Assembly: GCA_945903265.1 (NCBI GenBank)
Contig: CAMDNQ010000014.1
Span: 1 to 64,000, forward strand
Source: Candidatus Sulfopaludibacter sp. SbA3
GTDB lineage: Bacteria; Acidobacteriota; Vicinamibacteria; Vicinamibacterales; UBA2999
Reading direction: 5' to 3'
Length of the DNA stretch: 64,000 nucleotides
Shown one piece after another: positions 7,799-16,035 of the stretch. The position numbers were made by a program, and so were the translations under genes. The notes below the pieces were generated by a model. It searched no databases and was not told the origin of the DNA. It saw nothing but the letters and a program-made list of their open reading frames with translations. Numbering within the stretch: the stretch's first letter is position 1; every line of letters starts with the position of its first letter.

Positions 7799-8725
7799 AT
7801 GCAGTTCATCCGTTTCCTGAGAGTCGTGTGCGTGGCCGCGCTGGTCACGATGCCGATCGTCGCACTTCAATTCGGCACGACTCCTCTCACCGATCTCGTC
7901 CGTTTTGTGATGGGCAGCCCTCACGACCGGTATGCGGTCCGCCTGACGTGGGGACCCGAGGGAGGCTCCCACGCCGCGCGGGGGTGGCTGGAGGCCGCGC
8001 AGGCATCGGTCATGACGCCAGTGCGCTTGAAGCAGCCGCAGTACACCTTTCGATTCGCGAGGGAGGCGGCGTCGGCGGGAGCAATTGCCGTGACGCTGCG
8101 CCGCGGCCAACGCTACGTGGTTGAAACCGAGATTGACGGCGCGGGTGCGGAACCGCTCTTTATCGATGTCCTTCGAAACGAAGGAACGACCGCCACGTCA
8201 GTTGCCCATGCGCCAGAAGCGGGTGGTCCGATCAACGTCGAGATTGACGCGGACGGCGAGTACATCGTGCGCGTGCAACCGGGACTTCACGGCGACATGA
8301 CCGTCGCCCTGACGATGCGGATCGAGCCGACGCTGCGGCTGCCCGTGGACCAGGCAAGCCGGCGCAGCATCGGCAGCGTGTATGGCGACCCGCGTGATGG
8401 CGGCCGCCGCGATCATCATGGCGTCGATATCTTCGCGAAGCACGGCACGCCCGTGGTGGCCGCGGCGAGCGGCATCGTCACGAGGGTCGGCACCAACGGA
8501 CTGGGCGGCAATGTCGTCTGGATTGCGCGGCCGATGCGCGGCGAGACGCACTACTACGCGCATCTCGATCGCCAGCTGGTGACAGTGGGAACCCGGGTTG
8601 AGGCAGGCGACGTGATCGGGCTTGTGGGCAACACCGGGAACGCGCGATCCACCCCGCCGCACCTGCACTTCGGGATTTACACCCCTGGCGGCGCGGTGGA
8701 TCCGCTTCCGTATATCGCGTCCTAG
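7799..8725 (+). CDS. M23 family metallopeptidase (LytM domain)
   Basis: A 308-residue exported protein. An N-terminal signal anchor (VCVAALVTMPIVAL) precedes a beta-rich region of about 150 residues and a C-terminal peptidase M23 domain (about 185-305). Zinc ligands and catalytic residues are visible: H206 and D210 (HHGVD), H255 (HYYAH) and H288/H290 (HLHF). It would cut peptidoglycan cross-links or act on other glycine-rich peptides. All key residues are present, so this looks like an active enzyme rather than a degenerate NlpD/EnvC-like activator. Confidence 0.92.
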   Translation: MQFIRFLRVVCVAALVTMPIVALQFGTTPLTDLVRFVMGSPHDRYAVRLTWGPEGGSHAARGWLEAAQASVMTPVRLKQPQYTFRFAREAASAGAIAVTLRRGQRYVVETEIDGAGAEPLFIDVLRNEGTTATSVAHAPEAGGPINVEIDADGEYIVRVQPGLHGDMTVALTMRIEPTLRLPVDQASRRSIGSVYGDPRDGGRRDHHGVDIFAKHGTPVVAAASGIVTRVGTNGLGGNVVWIARPMRGETHYYAHLDRQLVTVGTRVEAGDVIGLVGNTGNARSTPPHLHFGIYTPGGAVDPLPYIAS

Positions 8726-8730
8726 AGCGT

Positions 8731-9459
8731 CTACTGACCCTGCGCTGCGCCGGCGCCCGCGGCTGGCGCGGCGGCGCCGCCCGTGCGGGTCGGCTGGGCG
8801 GGGAAGTCCTTCGGCCACTCGGCGTACAGGTTGTTGTAGACCGAGGCGTAACGCACGCCGCGCCCCATCGCGTCGACGTAGCCCATCGACTGCTGGAAGA
8901 GGCCGGGCGCCGGGTAATTGCCGGGCACCGTTCCCTCGGAGATGTAGAGGCGGTTCTGGTGCATCGAGATGTACGCGAACGTCCGCGACTTGTCGGCGTT
9001 GTTCGTGAGCTGCACTTCGATGCCTTCGATCAGGTCCTGCCACGCCCACGCCATGTGCGTGATCTTCGCGTCGCGCATGATGAAGGTGTTGAGGCCGTGG
9101 AGGAGTGCGCCGCCGAGCTCTTCCTTCCAGTAGCCGCGGCCGGCGTTCACCAGTCCGCAGGACCGCTCGTCGCCCTTCCCGCTCGGGCACATCTTCGCGG
9201 CCCGCTCGTCCGCCAGCTTCTTCACGTCCCGGTAATCGGCAATCAGGATCGAATAGCGATCGACCCCGCGGTTCACGGTATAGACCTTGGCCGGCAGGTC
9301 GATGCCGTACTCGGACTTGAACGTCGTGGTCTCAATCTTGGGCGGGACCGGGAAATTGACCCGGAAACCATCCTCTTTACTGATGTATTCAGTCCACTCC
9401 TGCGCAAACGCGGGCGCAGCTGAGAGCATGACGGCGATAACGAACGTAATGACACGCAT
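8731..9459 (-). CDS. Exported protein, second paralogous family (member A)
   Basis: A 242-residue protein with a cleavable signal peptide (MRVITFVIAVMLSAAPAFAQ) and an Ala/Gly-rich tail. No named domain recognised. It is paralogous to the product at 15366-16028: both have a D-x-F-x-V-x-F-P start, an Y-x-x-I/V-x-V/A-x-D-Y segment, A-D-K-S-R-T-F and P-G-L-F-Q-Q-S. Four cysteines are present. GGAGGAA before the ATG gives a good ribosome-binding site. Convergent with the M23 gene, five bases between stops. Probably periplasmic; function unknown. Confidence 0.75.
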   Translation of the reverse strand: MRVITFVIAVMLSAAPAFAQEWTEYISKEDGFRVNFPVPPKIETTTFKSEYGIDLPAKVYTVNRGVDRYSILIADYRDVKKLADERAAKMCPSGKGDERSCGLVNAGRGYWKEELGGALLHGLNTFIMRDAKITHMAWAWQDLIEGIEVQLTNNADKSRTFAYISMHQNRLYISEGTVPGNYPAPGLFQQSMGYVDAMGRGVRYASVYNNLYAEWPKDFPAQPTRTGGAAAPAAGAGAAQGQ

Positions 9460-9505
9460 CTAATTCCTCCGGCCGCGTAATAGTGCCAGAAAGCAGGACA
9501 CGGCG

Positions 9506-10987
9506 CTAGCGCGCGGTGGCGGCGACCGCCGACCAGAACTGGCACGGATCGGAAAGATGCGCGGCGTCCGGAGTGACATCGCGAGGCATTCGGACGACGG
9601 AGGTCGGCGAGAGATTGAACGCGGCGGTGGGAATCGCCCTGGCACAGTCGGAAAACAGGCCGCCGGGCGCACCCTGAACGGTGTTGCCGGAGACCGACAG
9701 GGGCGCGAGCCGCACGCCGGCGCCGTCGATGTTGATCCCGACGCGGGCACCGCGCACGTCGTTGTCGAAGAGCTCACCGCCGACGATGTTCCGCGTCGGA
9801 TACCAGGGGCTCGGTCCCACCTGGATGCCGAACAGACAGAGCTGCGGCCCGCAATCCACGAGGTTGTGCGCGATCGTGGCGCCGCGAAAGTCGCCGCGCC
9901 AGTGAAGGTCGTTCGAGTTGAAGTTGTCGAGCATCAGTCCCGCGAACGCGCCCTGCCGGCGCTGGATCACGGTGTTGCCTTCGATGCGGGAGCGCGCGGC
10001 ATGCCCGACAATCAGCCCGATGTCGGAGTTGTCAACGAAGCGGTTCCCCGCGATCGTGGAGTCAGGCGCATAGACGACCGTCAGGCCATCCGCCCACATA
10101 TGCGGCGTCCGCGCATCACCGTTGTCGCGAAACTCGCTCCGGCCGATGGTCGCCCGCGCGCCGCTCCAGACCAGTCCGGTCCCGCACAGCGCGTTCTTCG
10201 ACACCACGTCGTCCACCGAGCAGCCCTCGCAGTCGAGAACAGCCGCATTGAAGCCGGACGCGGTCCGTCCGCGTTCGCACCACCGTGCCGCCGTGGACGC
10301 CAGCCGTGCGCTGCGGTTTCCGTCGATCACCAGGTCCTGGAGCATCACCGAGCCCGTGTTCCGCACCAGCAGCACGCCATAGGGGTCGATGAAGTCGTGC
10401 GAGGCGAGGAGCGTGGCGCACGACGCAGACGACGCGACACACGAGATGTCCGTGCCTGCTGTGCCCGCGGTCCTGAGCGTCACGGGGCGTGAAATCACCA
10501 CGCGGCGATTGAGTGTGTAGGTGCCCGGCGGAATCTCGACGCTCGAGAAGGCCGGCGCCCGGTCGATGCACTCCTGAAGCAGTGTCGCGGCATGCCCGCC
10601 GGTATCGAGGTGGCAGTACATGACACGCGTGACGGAGTCTGAGGCGTCCGGAGCGGCCAGAGGGGGAGCGGCTGGGCGGGGAACCCCCCCTGCTATCGCA
10701 GAGGTCGCAAGGCCAGCGGCTGAGTGCCCGCCGGCCTCGAGCTCATGTCCGAATGCGTTGACGACACGGCCTCTGCTGCCAGTCTCTCGCACCGCGATGG
10801 CTGGTCGGCGCATAGCGGATACGGTGCGGGGAACATCGGCCGCACCCCGGATGAGAGGATCGGCCTGCGGCGAAGGGGCGCGCTCGTACACCGGGTCGCC
10901 AATCGGGCTGCGCAGCATGACGATGGCGAGCGAGCTTCCAGCCGTCAGGATGGCGGCCGCGGTGGTGGCAGACGCGAGCAGGCGCAC
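9506..10987 (-). CDS. Right-handed parallel beta-helix protein
   Basis: A 493-residue protein starting at GTG (10987) with a signal-like N-terminus (LLASATTAAAILTAGSSLAI), a low-complexity Pro/Ala linker to about residue 115, then a beta-helix with repeats such as DSTIAGNRFVDNSDIGLIVG and SRIEGNTVIQ. The pattern resembles Pfam Beta_helix (PF13229) and pectate-lyase-like folds. The segment VEIPPGTYTLNRRVVIS is the typical first coil. Several cysteines suggest disulfides in the periplasm or outside. Carbohydrate binding or lysis is plausible, but I see no catalytic signature. Confidence 0.82.
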   Translation of the reverse strand: MRLLASATTAAAILTAGSSLAIVMLRSPIGDPVYERAPSPQADPLIRGAADVPRTVSAMRRPAIAVRETGSRGRVVNAFGHELEAGGHSAAGLATSAIAGGVPRPAAPPLAAPDASDSVTRVMYCHLDTGGHAATLLQECIDRAPAFSSVEIPPGTYTLNRRVVISRPVTLRTAGTAGTDISCVASSASCATLLASHDFIDPYGVLLVRNTGSVMLQDLVIDGNRSARLASTAARWCERGRTASGFNAAVLDCEGCSVDDVVSKNALCGTGLVWSGARATIGRSEFRDNGDARTPHMWADGLTVVYAPDSTIAGNRFVDNSDIGLIVGHAARSRIEGNTVIQRRQGAFAGLMLDNFNSNDLHWRGDFRGATIAHNLVDCGPQLCLFGIQVGPSPWYPTRNIVGGELFDNDVRGARVGINIDGAGVRLAPLSVSGNTVQGAPGGLFSDCARAIPTAAFNLSPTSVVRMPRDVTPDAAHLSDPCQFWSAVAATAR

Positions 10988-11010
10988 TGATACCTAGCGT
11001 TGCTGGCGGA

Positions 11011-11039
11011 TTGCGCGGTGTCAAGCGGAGGACTAGACT
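11011..11039 (+). promoter_or_regulatory. Leaderless promoter before the TIM-barrel gene
   Basis: A -35 TTGCGC (11011-11016), exactly 17 bases of spacer and -10 TAGACT (11034-11039). Seven bases on is the A of the ATG at 11046, so the transcript should begin at the start codon. No Shine-Dalgarno precedes the ATG. Confidence 0.55.
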
Positions 11040-11045
11040 CCGCGC

Positions 11046-11966
11046 ATGATTTCCAGACGCAAGCTCCTTCTGACCCCGCTGCTGACCCCGCTGGCGCTCG
11101 TGCCGCTTCGAAAGTCGGCACAGGCGGCGGCGCAGGCTGTCCGCCTGCCGCTCGCCATTCATGGCAACACGACGCTCGCGGCCGGATACCGCCGGTCGAT
11201 GGAGGGCTGGGCGAAGGCCGGCATCACGCACGTCGAACTGGTCGCGGAGCATGTGGACGAGTTCCTCAAGACCGATTCGATCGCCGCGGCGCGTCGCGTG
11301 CTCACCGACAACGGGCTCACGCCGGTGTCGGTGGCGAGCCGCGTCAATACGCTGTGGGAGCCGCATCCCGACAACGCGAAGTCTCTCGAGGAGTTTCGGA
11401 AGCGCTGCGAGCAGTTCAAGGCGCTGGGCCTGACCAACATCTATTCGCCGACGGGAACCATGTCGAAGTTCACCGAGGAGGACCTCACGCGCGGCGCCGA
11501 GAACATGCGGGCGGTGGGCGAGGCGGCGCGGCAGTTCGAGATGGTGGCGATGGTCGAAGGCGTCCGCGCGTCGACGTTCATCAACACGTTCCCGACGCTG
11601 CTGCGCGTCACGCGCGCGGCGAATCACCCGAACCTCAAGCCGCTGCTCGACTTCTATCACTTCTGGTCCACGAACAATAAGCTCGAGGATCTGGATTTAA
11701 TTCGTCCCGGCGAAATCGGGCACGTGCACTTCCAGGACGTGCCCGATATGCCGCGCGAGTTCCTCGACAACAACACCCGGTTCATTCCGGGCGACGGCAT
11801 CTCACCGTTGAACGCGATGCTCAGGAAGATCGTCGAGAAGGGCTACCGCGGTGCGCTGTCGGTGGAGCTGTTCCTCGCGCGGCTGCGGCAGGGCGATCCG
11901 TACGAGGCGGCACGCGAGATCCGCCAGAAGGCGGAACCCGTCATGCGTGCCGCCGGCGTCCTGTAA
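11046..11966 (+). CDS. Sugar phosphate isomerase/epimerase-like TIM-barrel protein (Tat signal)
   Basis: A 306-residue protein of the xylose-isomerase-like TIM barrel superfamily (AP endonuclease 2 family, PF01261). The N-terminus MISRRKLLLTPLLTPLALVP is a probable twin-arginine signal, so the folded protein may be exported. Metal-binding features fit the family: E at THVELVAEHV, a glutamate in MVAMVEGVRAS, HVHFQDVPD and a C-terminal SVELF. The reaction could be isomerisation or epimerisation of a sugar or hydroxy-acid; the substrate is unknown. It is convergent with the next gene, abutting it directly. Confidence 0.82.
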   Translation: MISRRKLLLTPLLTPLALVPLRKSAQAAAQAVRLPLAIHGNTTLAAGYRRSMEGWAKAGITHVELVAEHVDEFLKTDSIAAARRVLTDNGLTPVSVASRVNTLWEPHPDNAKSLEEFRKRCEQFKALGLTNIYSPTGTMSKFTEEDLTRGAENMRAVGEAARQFEMVAMVEGVRASTFINTFPTLLRVTRAANHPNLKPLLDFYHFWSTNNKLEDLDLIRPGEIGHVHFQDVPDMPREFLDNNTRFIPGDGISPLNAMLRKIVEKGYRGALSVELFLARLRQGDPYEAAREIRQKAEPVMRAAGVL

Positions 11967-12500
11967 CTACGGAAGGCAGGGGCCGAGGACGTCCACGTCG
12001 TCCACGTCCACCTTGCGCTCGACGAAGTCGATGTCGACGTCGTCCCGGATGCCGCGGCCGAGGAACGCCATCGGAATGCGGAGCTCTTCTTCCTTCCCGT
12101 CGAACTCGAGCTTCACGTCGGCGTAGTCGCCGTCGCGGTCGATTTCGATTTCGCCCTTTTCAAAGTCGTCTACCTCGCCCCTGATTCGGACGTTCTTGCC
12201 GATGTGCCTGGCAAGGTCCTCCTCTTCGTCGAGCCAGTAGAACACCCGGCCGTCGACGCCCGTCGTGCCGACCGGGACAGCGACGTTGGCGCCAGCCGCA
12301 GCGGCGCCAGCGAGCATCAGGTCGCCTCGGCTCCAGACGAGCGACGTGGGCGCGATCGACGGACTGCCGGTGACGCGCGCGAGGCATCCGGTAATGGTGA
12401 TGTTGTCGCCGTCAACCACCACCATCTGCTGCTGCGCGGAGATCGGATATGCCACAGCTGTCGAGAGCAGTGCGGCTGCTGCGAACGTCCTGAAGCCCAT
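11967..12500 (-). CDS. Exported acidic protein of unknown function
   Basis: A 177-residue protein with a signal peptide (MGFRTFAAAALLSTAVAYPI). The middle part (NVRIRGEVDDFEKGEIEID) reads like an OB-fold strand pattern, and the C-terminal half is extremely acidic with alternating D/V residues. Start at 12500 is supported by GGAGGAA on the minus strand. I recognise no family with certainty. Divergent from the DUF6152 gene at 12588. The acid-rich tail could bind calcium or another cation, but this is speculation. Confidence 0.7.
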   Translation of the reverse strand: MGFRTFAAAALLSTAVAYPISAQQQMVVVDGDNITITGCLARVTGSPSIAPTSLVWSRGDLMLAGAAAAGANVAVPVGTTGVDGRVFYWLDEEEDLARHIGKNVRIRGEVDDFEKGEIEIDRDGDYADVKLEFDGKEEELRIPMAFLGRGIRDDVDIDFVERKVDVDDVDVLGPCLP

Positions 12501-12587
12501 GAGTTCCTCCACCATGGAATACGCAAACCCGGATCCGTTGACACGTGATCTCCGGAATGGGAGACTCAGCCGCATGAGAACAGCCTC

Positions 12588-12965
12588 GTGAGAACAACGT
12601 GGTGCGCAGGCGCGATCGTGGTCGGGATGGTCCTGTCGATGCCGCTGCAGGCCCATCACGGCGGTGCGGCGTATGACCAGACAAAGTCGGTGACATTCGA
12701 GGGCACCGTCACCGAGATGCAGTTTGCCAATCCCCACGTGCTCGTCTACTGGGATGTGAAGAGTGGGGAGGCGGCGGGCCAGAAATGGTCAGGCTGGCTC
12801 ACCGCGCCGAACAAGCTGGCGCGCGCCGGCTGGAGCCGCAAGACGCTCAACCCGGGCGACACGATTACCGTCTCGGGCACGCCGCACAAGGACGGGACGC
12901 ACGTGGTGCAGATTCGGAAACTGGTCGGCCCCGACGGGGCGGACCTGCCGCTCACGGAGAACTGA
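12588..12965 (+). CDS. DUF6152 family exported protein (copy 1)
   Basis: A 125-residue protein with a signal peptide and the DUF6152 signature: HHG near the mature N-terminus, VTFEGTVTEMQFANPHVLVY and PGDTITVSGTPHKDG. The fold is probably a small beta-barrel; function is unknown. Starts at GTG. A consensus-like -35 TTGACA lies at 12538-12543, but the -10 (GAGACT, 12561-12566) is poor. A five-codon ORF (ATG at 12574) ends in TGA overlapping the GTG, so translation could be coupled. A second copy lies at 38732-39130. The next gene follows after three bases. Confidence 0.85.
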   Translation: MRTTWCAGAIVVGMVLSMPLQAHHGGAAYDQTKSVTFEGTVTEMQFANPHVLVYWDVKSGEAAGQKWSGWLTAPNKLARAGWSRKTLNPGDTITVSGTPHKDGTHVVQIRKLVGPDGADLPLTEN

Positions 12966-12968
12966 GCC

Positions 12969-13715
12969 GTGCGGATTCTCGCCGTCCTCCTCCTGGCGTC
13001 CACCACGGTGGTGGCGCAGCAGCCGGCAGCTGCGCCGGCCCCGGCGCCGGCACCGACACGCGATCTCGGCGGCGTCTGGATGATGCGTAATCCGCCCGGC
13101 TCCAACCGGGCGTGGACCAATTTCACCTTTACCGATCCGAAGCTCGAGCCGCCCGCCCTGACCGCCTGGGGCGAAGCCAGGTTCAAGGAAGCCCGCGACT
13201 CGAACGGCGGCAATTACCGGCTGGACGAGACCAACGATCCTGTGCTGACGCGCTGTTATCCGCCCGGGGTGCCGCGTGTGTACTTCCATCCGTACCCGTT
13301 CGAAGTCGTGCACACGCCGAACGTGACATTCCTGATGTACGAGTACGACCACATGCTCCGGCGCGTGTATACCGACGGCCGGACGCTTGGCGCCGATCTC
13401 GATCCGCTCTGGATGGGACACTCGGTCGGCCGCTGGGACGGGAACGATTTCGTTGTGGAGTCGACAGGGTTCAACGATCGCACGTGGCTGGACCGGCTCG
13501 GCCACGCGCACAGCGATCAGCTGAAGGTGACCGAGCGCTTCCGGCGCCTCGATCGCGATCATCTGCATCTCGACATCACGATGGAAGATCCCATCGCGCT
13601 CGCGAAGCCCTGGAAGACGACGTTCTTCTACGAGAGGCGGCCAGGGTGGGAGCTCGGAGAGATTTCATGCTCGGGCGACTACCTCGAATGGTCGAAGGTC
13701 GAAGCCAGGAAATAG
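12969..13715 (+). CDS. Exported protein, unnamed paralogous family (member 3)
   Basis: A 248-residue protein starting at GTG with a short signal peptide (MRILAVLLLASTTVVAQQ) and an Ala/Pro linker. It shares the core of the family at 4286 and 5092: DLGGVWM, CYPPGVPRVYFHPYPFEVV, YEYDHMLRRVYTDGR, WMGHSVGRWDGNDFVVESTG, a W-L-D-R-x-G-x-x-H-S motif and ITMEDPIALAKPW. This copy keeps the H-S and E-R-F/Y motifs seen in member 1. Only three bases separate it from the DUF6152 gene, so the two are probably one transcript. Function unknown. Confidence 0.75.
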   Translation: MRILAVLLLASTTVVAQQPAAAPAPAPAPTRDLGGVWMMRNPPGSNRAWTNFTFTDPKLEPPALTAWGEARFKEARDSNGGNYRLDETNDPVLTRCYPPGVPRVYFHPYPFEVVHTPNVTFLMYEYDHMLRRVYTDGRTLGADLDPLWMGHSVGRWDGNDFVVESTGFNDRTWLDRLGHAHSDQLKVTERFRRLDRDHLHLDITMEDPIALAKPWKTTFFYERRPGWELGEISCSGDYLEWSKVEARK

Positions 13716-13718
13716 ATC

Positions 13719-13739
13719 GGATCCCGGATCCCGGATCCC
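13719..13739 (+). repeat. Tandem heptamer array (GGATCCC x3)
   Basis: Three perfect GGATCCC units in a row between the stop of member 3 of the exported family and the ribosome-binding site (AAGGAG) of the VOC gene. Each unit is itself nearly palindromic, so the array could form alternative hairpins. Confidence 0.85.
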
Positions 13740-13755
13740 CAAGGAGACACACACT

Positions 13756-14238
13756 ATGCGAGGACCAATGTTGTTCGCGGCGGGGCTGATGGTCGGCGCC
13801 GCTATCCAGGTGCCGCTGGCACAGACCCAGGGCGTGCGCATGATGAACCACGTCGCCATCGCCGTGCCGAATGTCAACGAGGCCGTGGCGTACTACACGC
13901 AGAAGATGGGCTACCGCGAGGCGTTCCGGGGGCCCGTCGATCCGCAGGGCCAGCCGGCGCTGGTGTACATGCACATCAGCCGAGACACGTTCCTCGAGAT
14001 TCAGCCCGTCAACGCGCAGCGGCCGGCCGGCTTCAATCATTACGGCCTGCATGTCGATAATGCCAACGCCGCCGTCGCGACGTTCAGGCAGCGCGGCGTG
14101 ACGGTGACCGACGCCAACAAGAGCGCCAACACCAACGCGATGCTGGCGAACATTACCGACCCCTACATGGGACGCATCGAGCTCGCCGAGCTCACGCCTG
14201 ATTCCTCCCACCGCAAGGCGATAGACAGCTTCAAGTGA
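13756..14238 (+). CDS. VOC family protein (glyoxalase/dioxygenase fold), exported
   Basis: A 160-residue vicinal-oxygen-chelate protein with a signal peptide (MRGPMLFAAGLMVGAAIQVP), unusual for this mostly cytoplasmic family. Metal-site candidates are the histidine in MNHVAIAVPNVNEAVAYY, the one in NHYGLHVDNANAAVATFRQ, and the glutamate in GRIELAEL. An AAGGAG precedes the ATG. It overlaps the start of the dihaem cytochrome gene by four bases (GTGA). It could be a glyoxalase, epimerase or dioxygenase; the sequence does not decide. Confidence 0.82.
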   Translation: MRGPMLFAAGLMVGAAIQVPLAQTQGVRMMNHVAIAVPNVNEAVAYYTQKMGYREAFRGPVDPQGQPALVYMHISRDTFLEIQPVNAQRPAGFNHYGLHVDNANAAVATFRQRGVTVTDANKSANTNAMLANITDPYMGRIELAELTPDSSHRKAIDSFK

Positions 14239-15362
14239 AGCCGGATCAACCACGAAGCACACGAAGGTCACGAAGCGCACTATTCGTCCTGTTCGTGTTC
14301 TTCGTGTCCTTCGTGGTTCACGCGGCGGTATCCGTCCGCGCGCAGTCGCCGGCCGAGCAGGTCTTCAAAAACATTCAGGTCCTCAAAGGCATTCCCGTTG
14401 ACCAGTTCATGGCGACGATGAATGTGTTTTCCGCCGCGACGGGATTGAACTGCACAGATTGCCATACGGAGGAGAGCGGCGGCGACTGGGCGAAGTACGC
14501 GGACGATAACGCACTCAAGCAGCGTGCCCGCGCCATGGTCGTGATGATGAACACGATCAACCGGACGAACTTCGGCGGACGCCAGGTCGTGACCTGTGTG
14601 ACCTGCCACCGCGGAGTCTCGCGTCCGACGGTGATGCCCAGCCTGGATCTGCTCTACAGCGAGCTGCCTCCCGAAGAACCCGGCGACATCATCGCGCAGG
14701 CGCCGCGGCAGCCCTCGGCCGATCAGATCTTCGATCGCTACACCGAGGCCGCGGGCGGCGTCTCGCGCCTCTCCGCAGTGACCAGCCTGACAGGCAACGG
14801 CACGTTCGTGGGTTTTGACGAGGCCGAGAAGACGCCGTTCGAGCTGGCGGCCCGCGCCCCTGGCCAGCGCAGGACGAGCGTGCGCGGACGATCGGGTGAC
14901 ACCGTCACCACGGTCGACGGCAGGTCCGCATGGATGGTGGCGCCGCTCAGCGATCGTCCCGTGCGGCTCACCGAGATCACCGGACAGGAGCTCGAGGGCG
15001 TGCTCGTCGAGTCGCGGGTGCTCTTCCCGTTACAGATGAAACAGGCGCTCACGTGGCGTGTCGGCTTTCCGACCGTCATTGGCGATCGCGACGTGCACGT
15101 CGTGCAGGGGACGACCGCCGGCGGGGCCGTCGTGACGCTCTGCTTCGATCAGGAGACGGGCCTGCTCGCGCGTCTCGTCAGGTTCTGGGATTCGCCGGTA
15201 GGCCGCGTCGTGACACGCGTGGACTATGACGACTACCGCGACGTTGATGGCATGAACGTCCCGTTCGCGTGGACCGTCACGTGGCTCGGCGGTCGATCGA
15301 TCTATCAGCTGTCGAGTCTCGAGCCGAACAGTCCTGTTCCGGCTGCCACCTTTACGCGCTAG
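14235..15362 (+). CDS. Dihaem c-type cytochrome, photosynthetic-reaction-centre cytochrome family
   Basis: A 375-residue exported protein. Residues 38-150 resemble the CytoC_RC family, with haem motifs CTDCH (C73, C76, H77) and CVTCH (C121, C124, H125) and methionines (FMATMNVF, MVVMMNTINR) placed as axial ligands. The C-terminal 200 residues form a beta-rich domain resembling outer-membrane lipoprotein-sorting proteins. In Acidobacteria such proteins are not linked to photosynthesis and probably carry electrons in the periplasm. GTG start overlaps the VOC stop. Remarkably, residues 5-30 (basic n-region and hydrophobic h-region of the signal peptide) are encoded by the inverted nonamer repeat listed next. 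Confidence 0.85.
   Translation: MKPDQPRSTRRSRSALFVLFVFFVSFVVHAAVSVRAQSPAEQVFKNIQVLKGIPVDQFMATMNVFSAATGLNCTDCHTEESGGDWAKYADDNALKQRARAMVVMMNTINRTNFGGRQVVTCVTCHRGVSRPTVMPSLDLLYSELPPEEPGDIIAQAPRQPSADQIFDRYTEAAGGVSRLSAVTSLTGNGTFVGFDEAEKTPFELAARAPGQRRTSVRGRSGDTVTTVDGRSAWMVAPLSDRPVRLTEITGQELEGVLVESRVLFPLQMKQALTWRVGFPTVIGDRDVHVVQGTTAGGAVVTLCFDQETGLLARLVRFWDSPVGRVVTRVDYDDYRDVDGMNVPFAWTVTWLGGRSIYQLSSLEPNSPVPAATFTR
14248..14318 (+). repeat. Inverted nonamer repeat encoding a signal peptide
   Basis: Left half: three nonamers of the type CACGAAGNN starting AACCACGAAG (14248-14257). Right half: four nonamers of the type TTCGTNNNN ending CTTCGTGGTT (14309-14318). The ends are perfect inverted repeats. The element is the dispersed repeat known for producing NHEGHEEH-like peptides when translated. 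Here it is in frame and encodes RSTRRSRS then the hydrophobic core LFVLFVFFVSFVVHA. A second copy is at 33887-33930. Confidence 0.85.
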
Positions 15363-15365
15363 GCG

Positions 15366-16028
15366 CTATCGGAGCCGGCCCGGGGCCGGCTGACCCACGA
15401 CATAGATCTGCGTGTAACGGATCGGCTTGCCGTCCCTGTCGAGGAACTGCAGCGACTGTTGAAAGAGGCCCGGCTCCGGCGCACCCGCCGGCACCGTGGC
15501 TTCGAGCGTGTACAGCCGTCCCTCGTGCATGTGGATGGCGACGAAGGTGCGGGACTTGTCGGCGTTCGTGAGATGGATCTGACGGCCAGGCACACGATCG
15601 ACAACGGCCCATGAAAAATGCGTCACCTTCGCGTCGAGCAGGAGGAAACCGCGGGCTGCCTGGTCCTGCGCCGACTGCACGTCGTAGCGCCAGGACCCGA
15701 TGCCGAAGATCGCCTGGTCGTCGCCCGCGCATTCACTCTGGGCGTCCGGCGGGCAGCTCTTGACCCGCTCGGTGTGAATGCGTTCGGCGTCGGTATAGTC
15801 GACCACCGTGACGGAAAAGCGGCCGCGCGGGCCCGCGAGACTGTAGACGCGGGTCGGGAACACGCCGTGGTACTCCGACATCTGCGTGGTCGTCTGGATC
15901 GCCGGGTCGCCCGGAAACGCGACGCTGAAGAAGTCCTGAGCGCTGTTGTAGGCGCGATATTCCTGCGCGGCCGCCGGCGGCATCCACAGCAGTGACGCAA
16001 TGGCCACAAGCGGAATCAGGTGCATCAT
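15366..16028 (-). CDS. Exported protein, second paralogous family (member B)
   Basis: A 220-residue protein with a signal peptide (MHLIPLVAIASLLWMPPAAA). Shares DFFSVAFPGDP, VTVVDYTDAERI, NADKSRTFVAIHMHEGRLY and PGLFQQSLQFLDRDG with the gene at 8731-9459. It lacks that paralogue's Ala/Gly-rich tail. Two adjacent ATG codons (16026-16028 and 16023-16025) can start it. A -10 box TATCAT on the minus strand puts transcription at 16029, one base before the start, so this is a leaderless candidate. Convergent with the cytochrome gene, three bases between stops. Function unknown. Confidence 0.75.
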   Translation of the reverse strand: MMHLIPLVAIASLLWMPPAAAQEYRAYNSAQDFFSVAFPGDPAIQTTTQMSEYHGVFPTRVYSLAGPRGRFSVTVVDYTDAERIHTERVKSCPPDAQSECAGDDQAIFGIGSWRYDVQSAQDQAARGFLLLDAKVTHFSWAVVDRVPGRQIHLTNADKSRTFVAIHMHEGRLYTLEATVPAGAPEPGLFQQSLQFLDRDGKPIRYTQIYVVGQPAPGRLR

Positions 16029-16035
16029 GGGGGGG

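Noticed and set aside
14235-15362. Photosynthetic reaction centre
   Set aside because: Only the cytochrome family name suggests it. There are two haem motifs rather than four and no reaction-centre or pigment genes.
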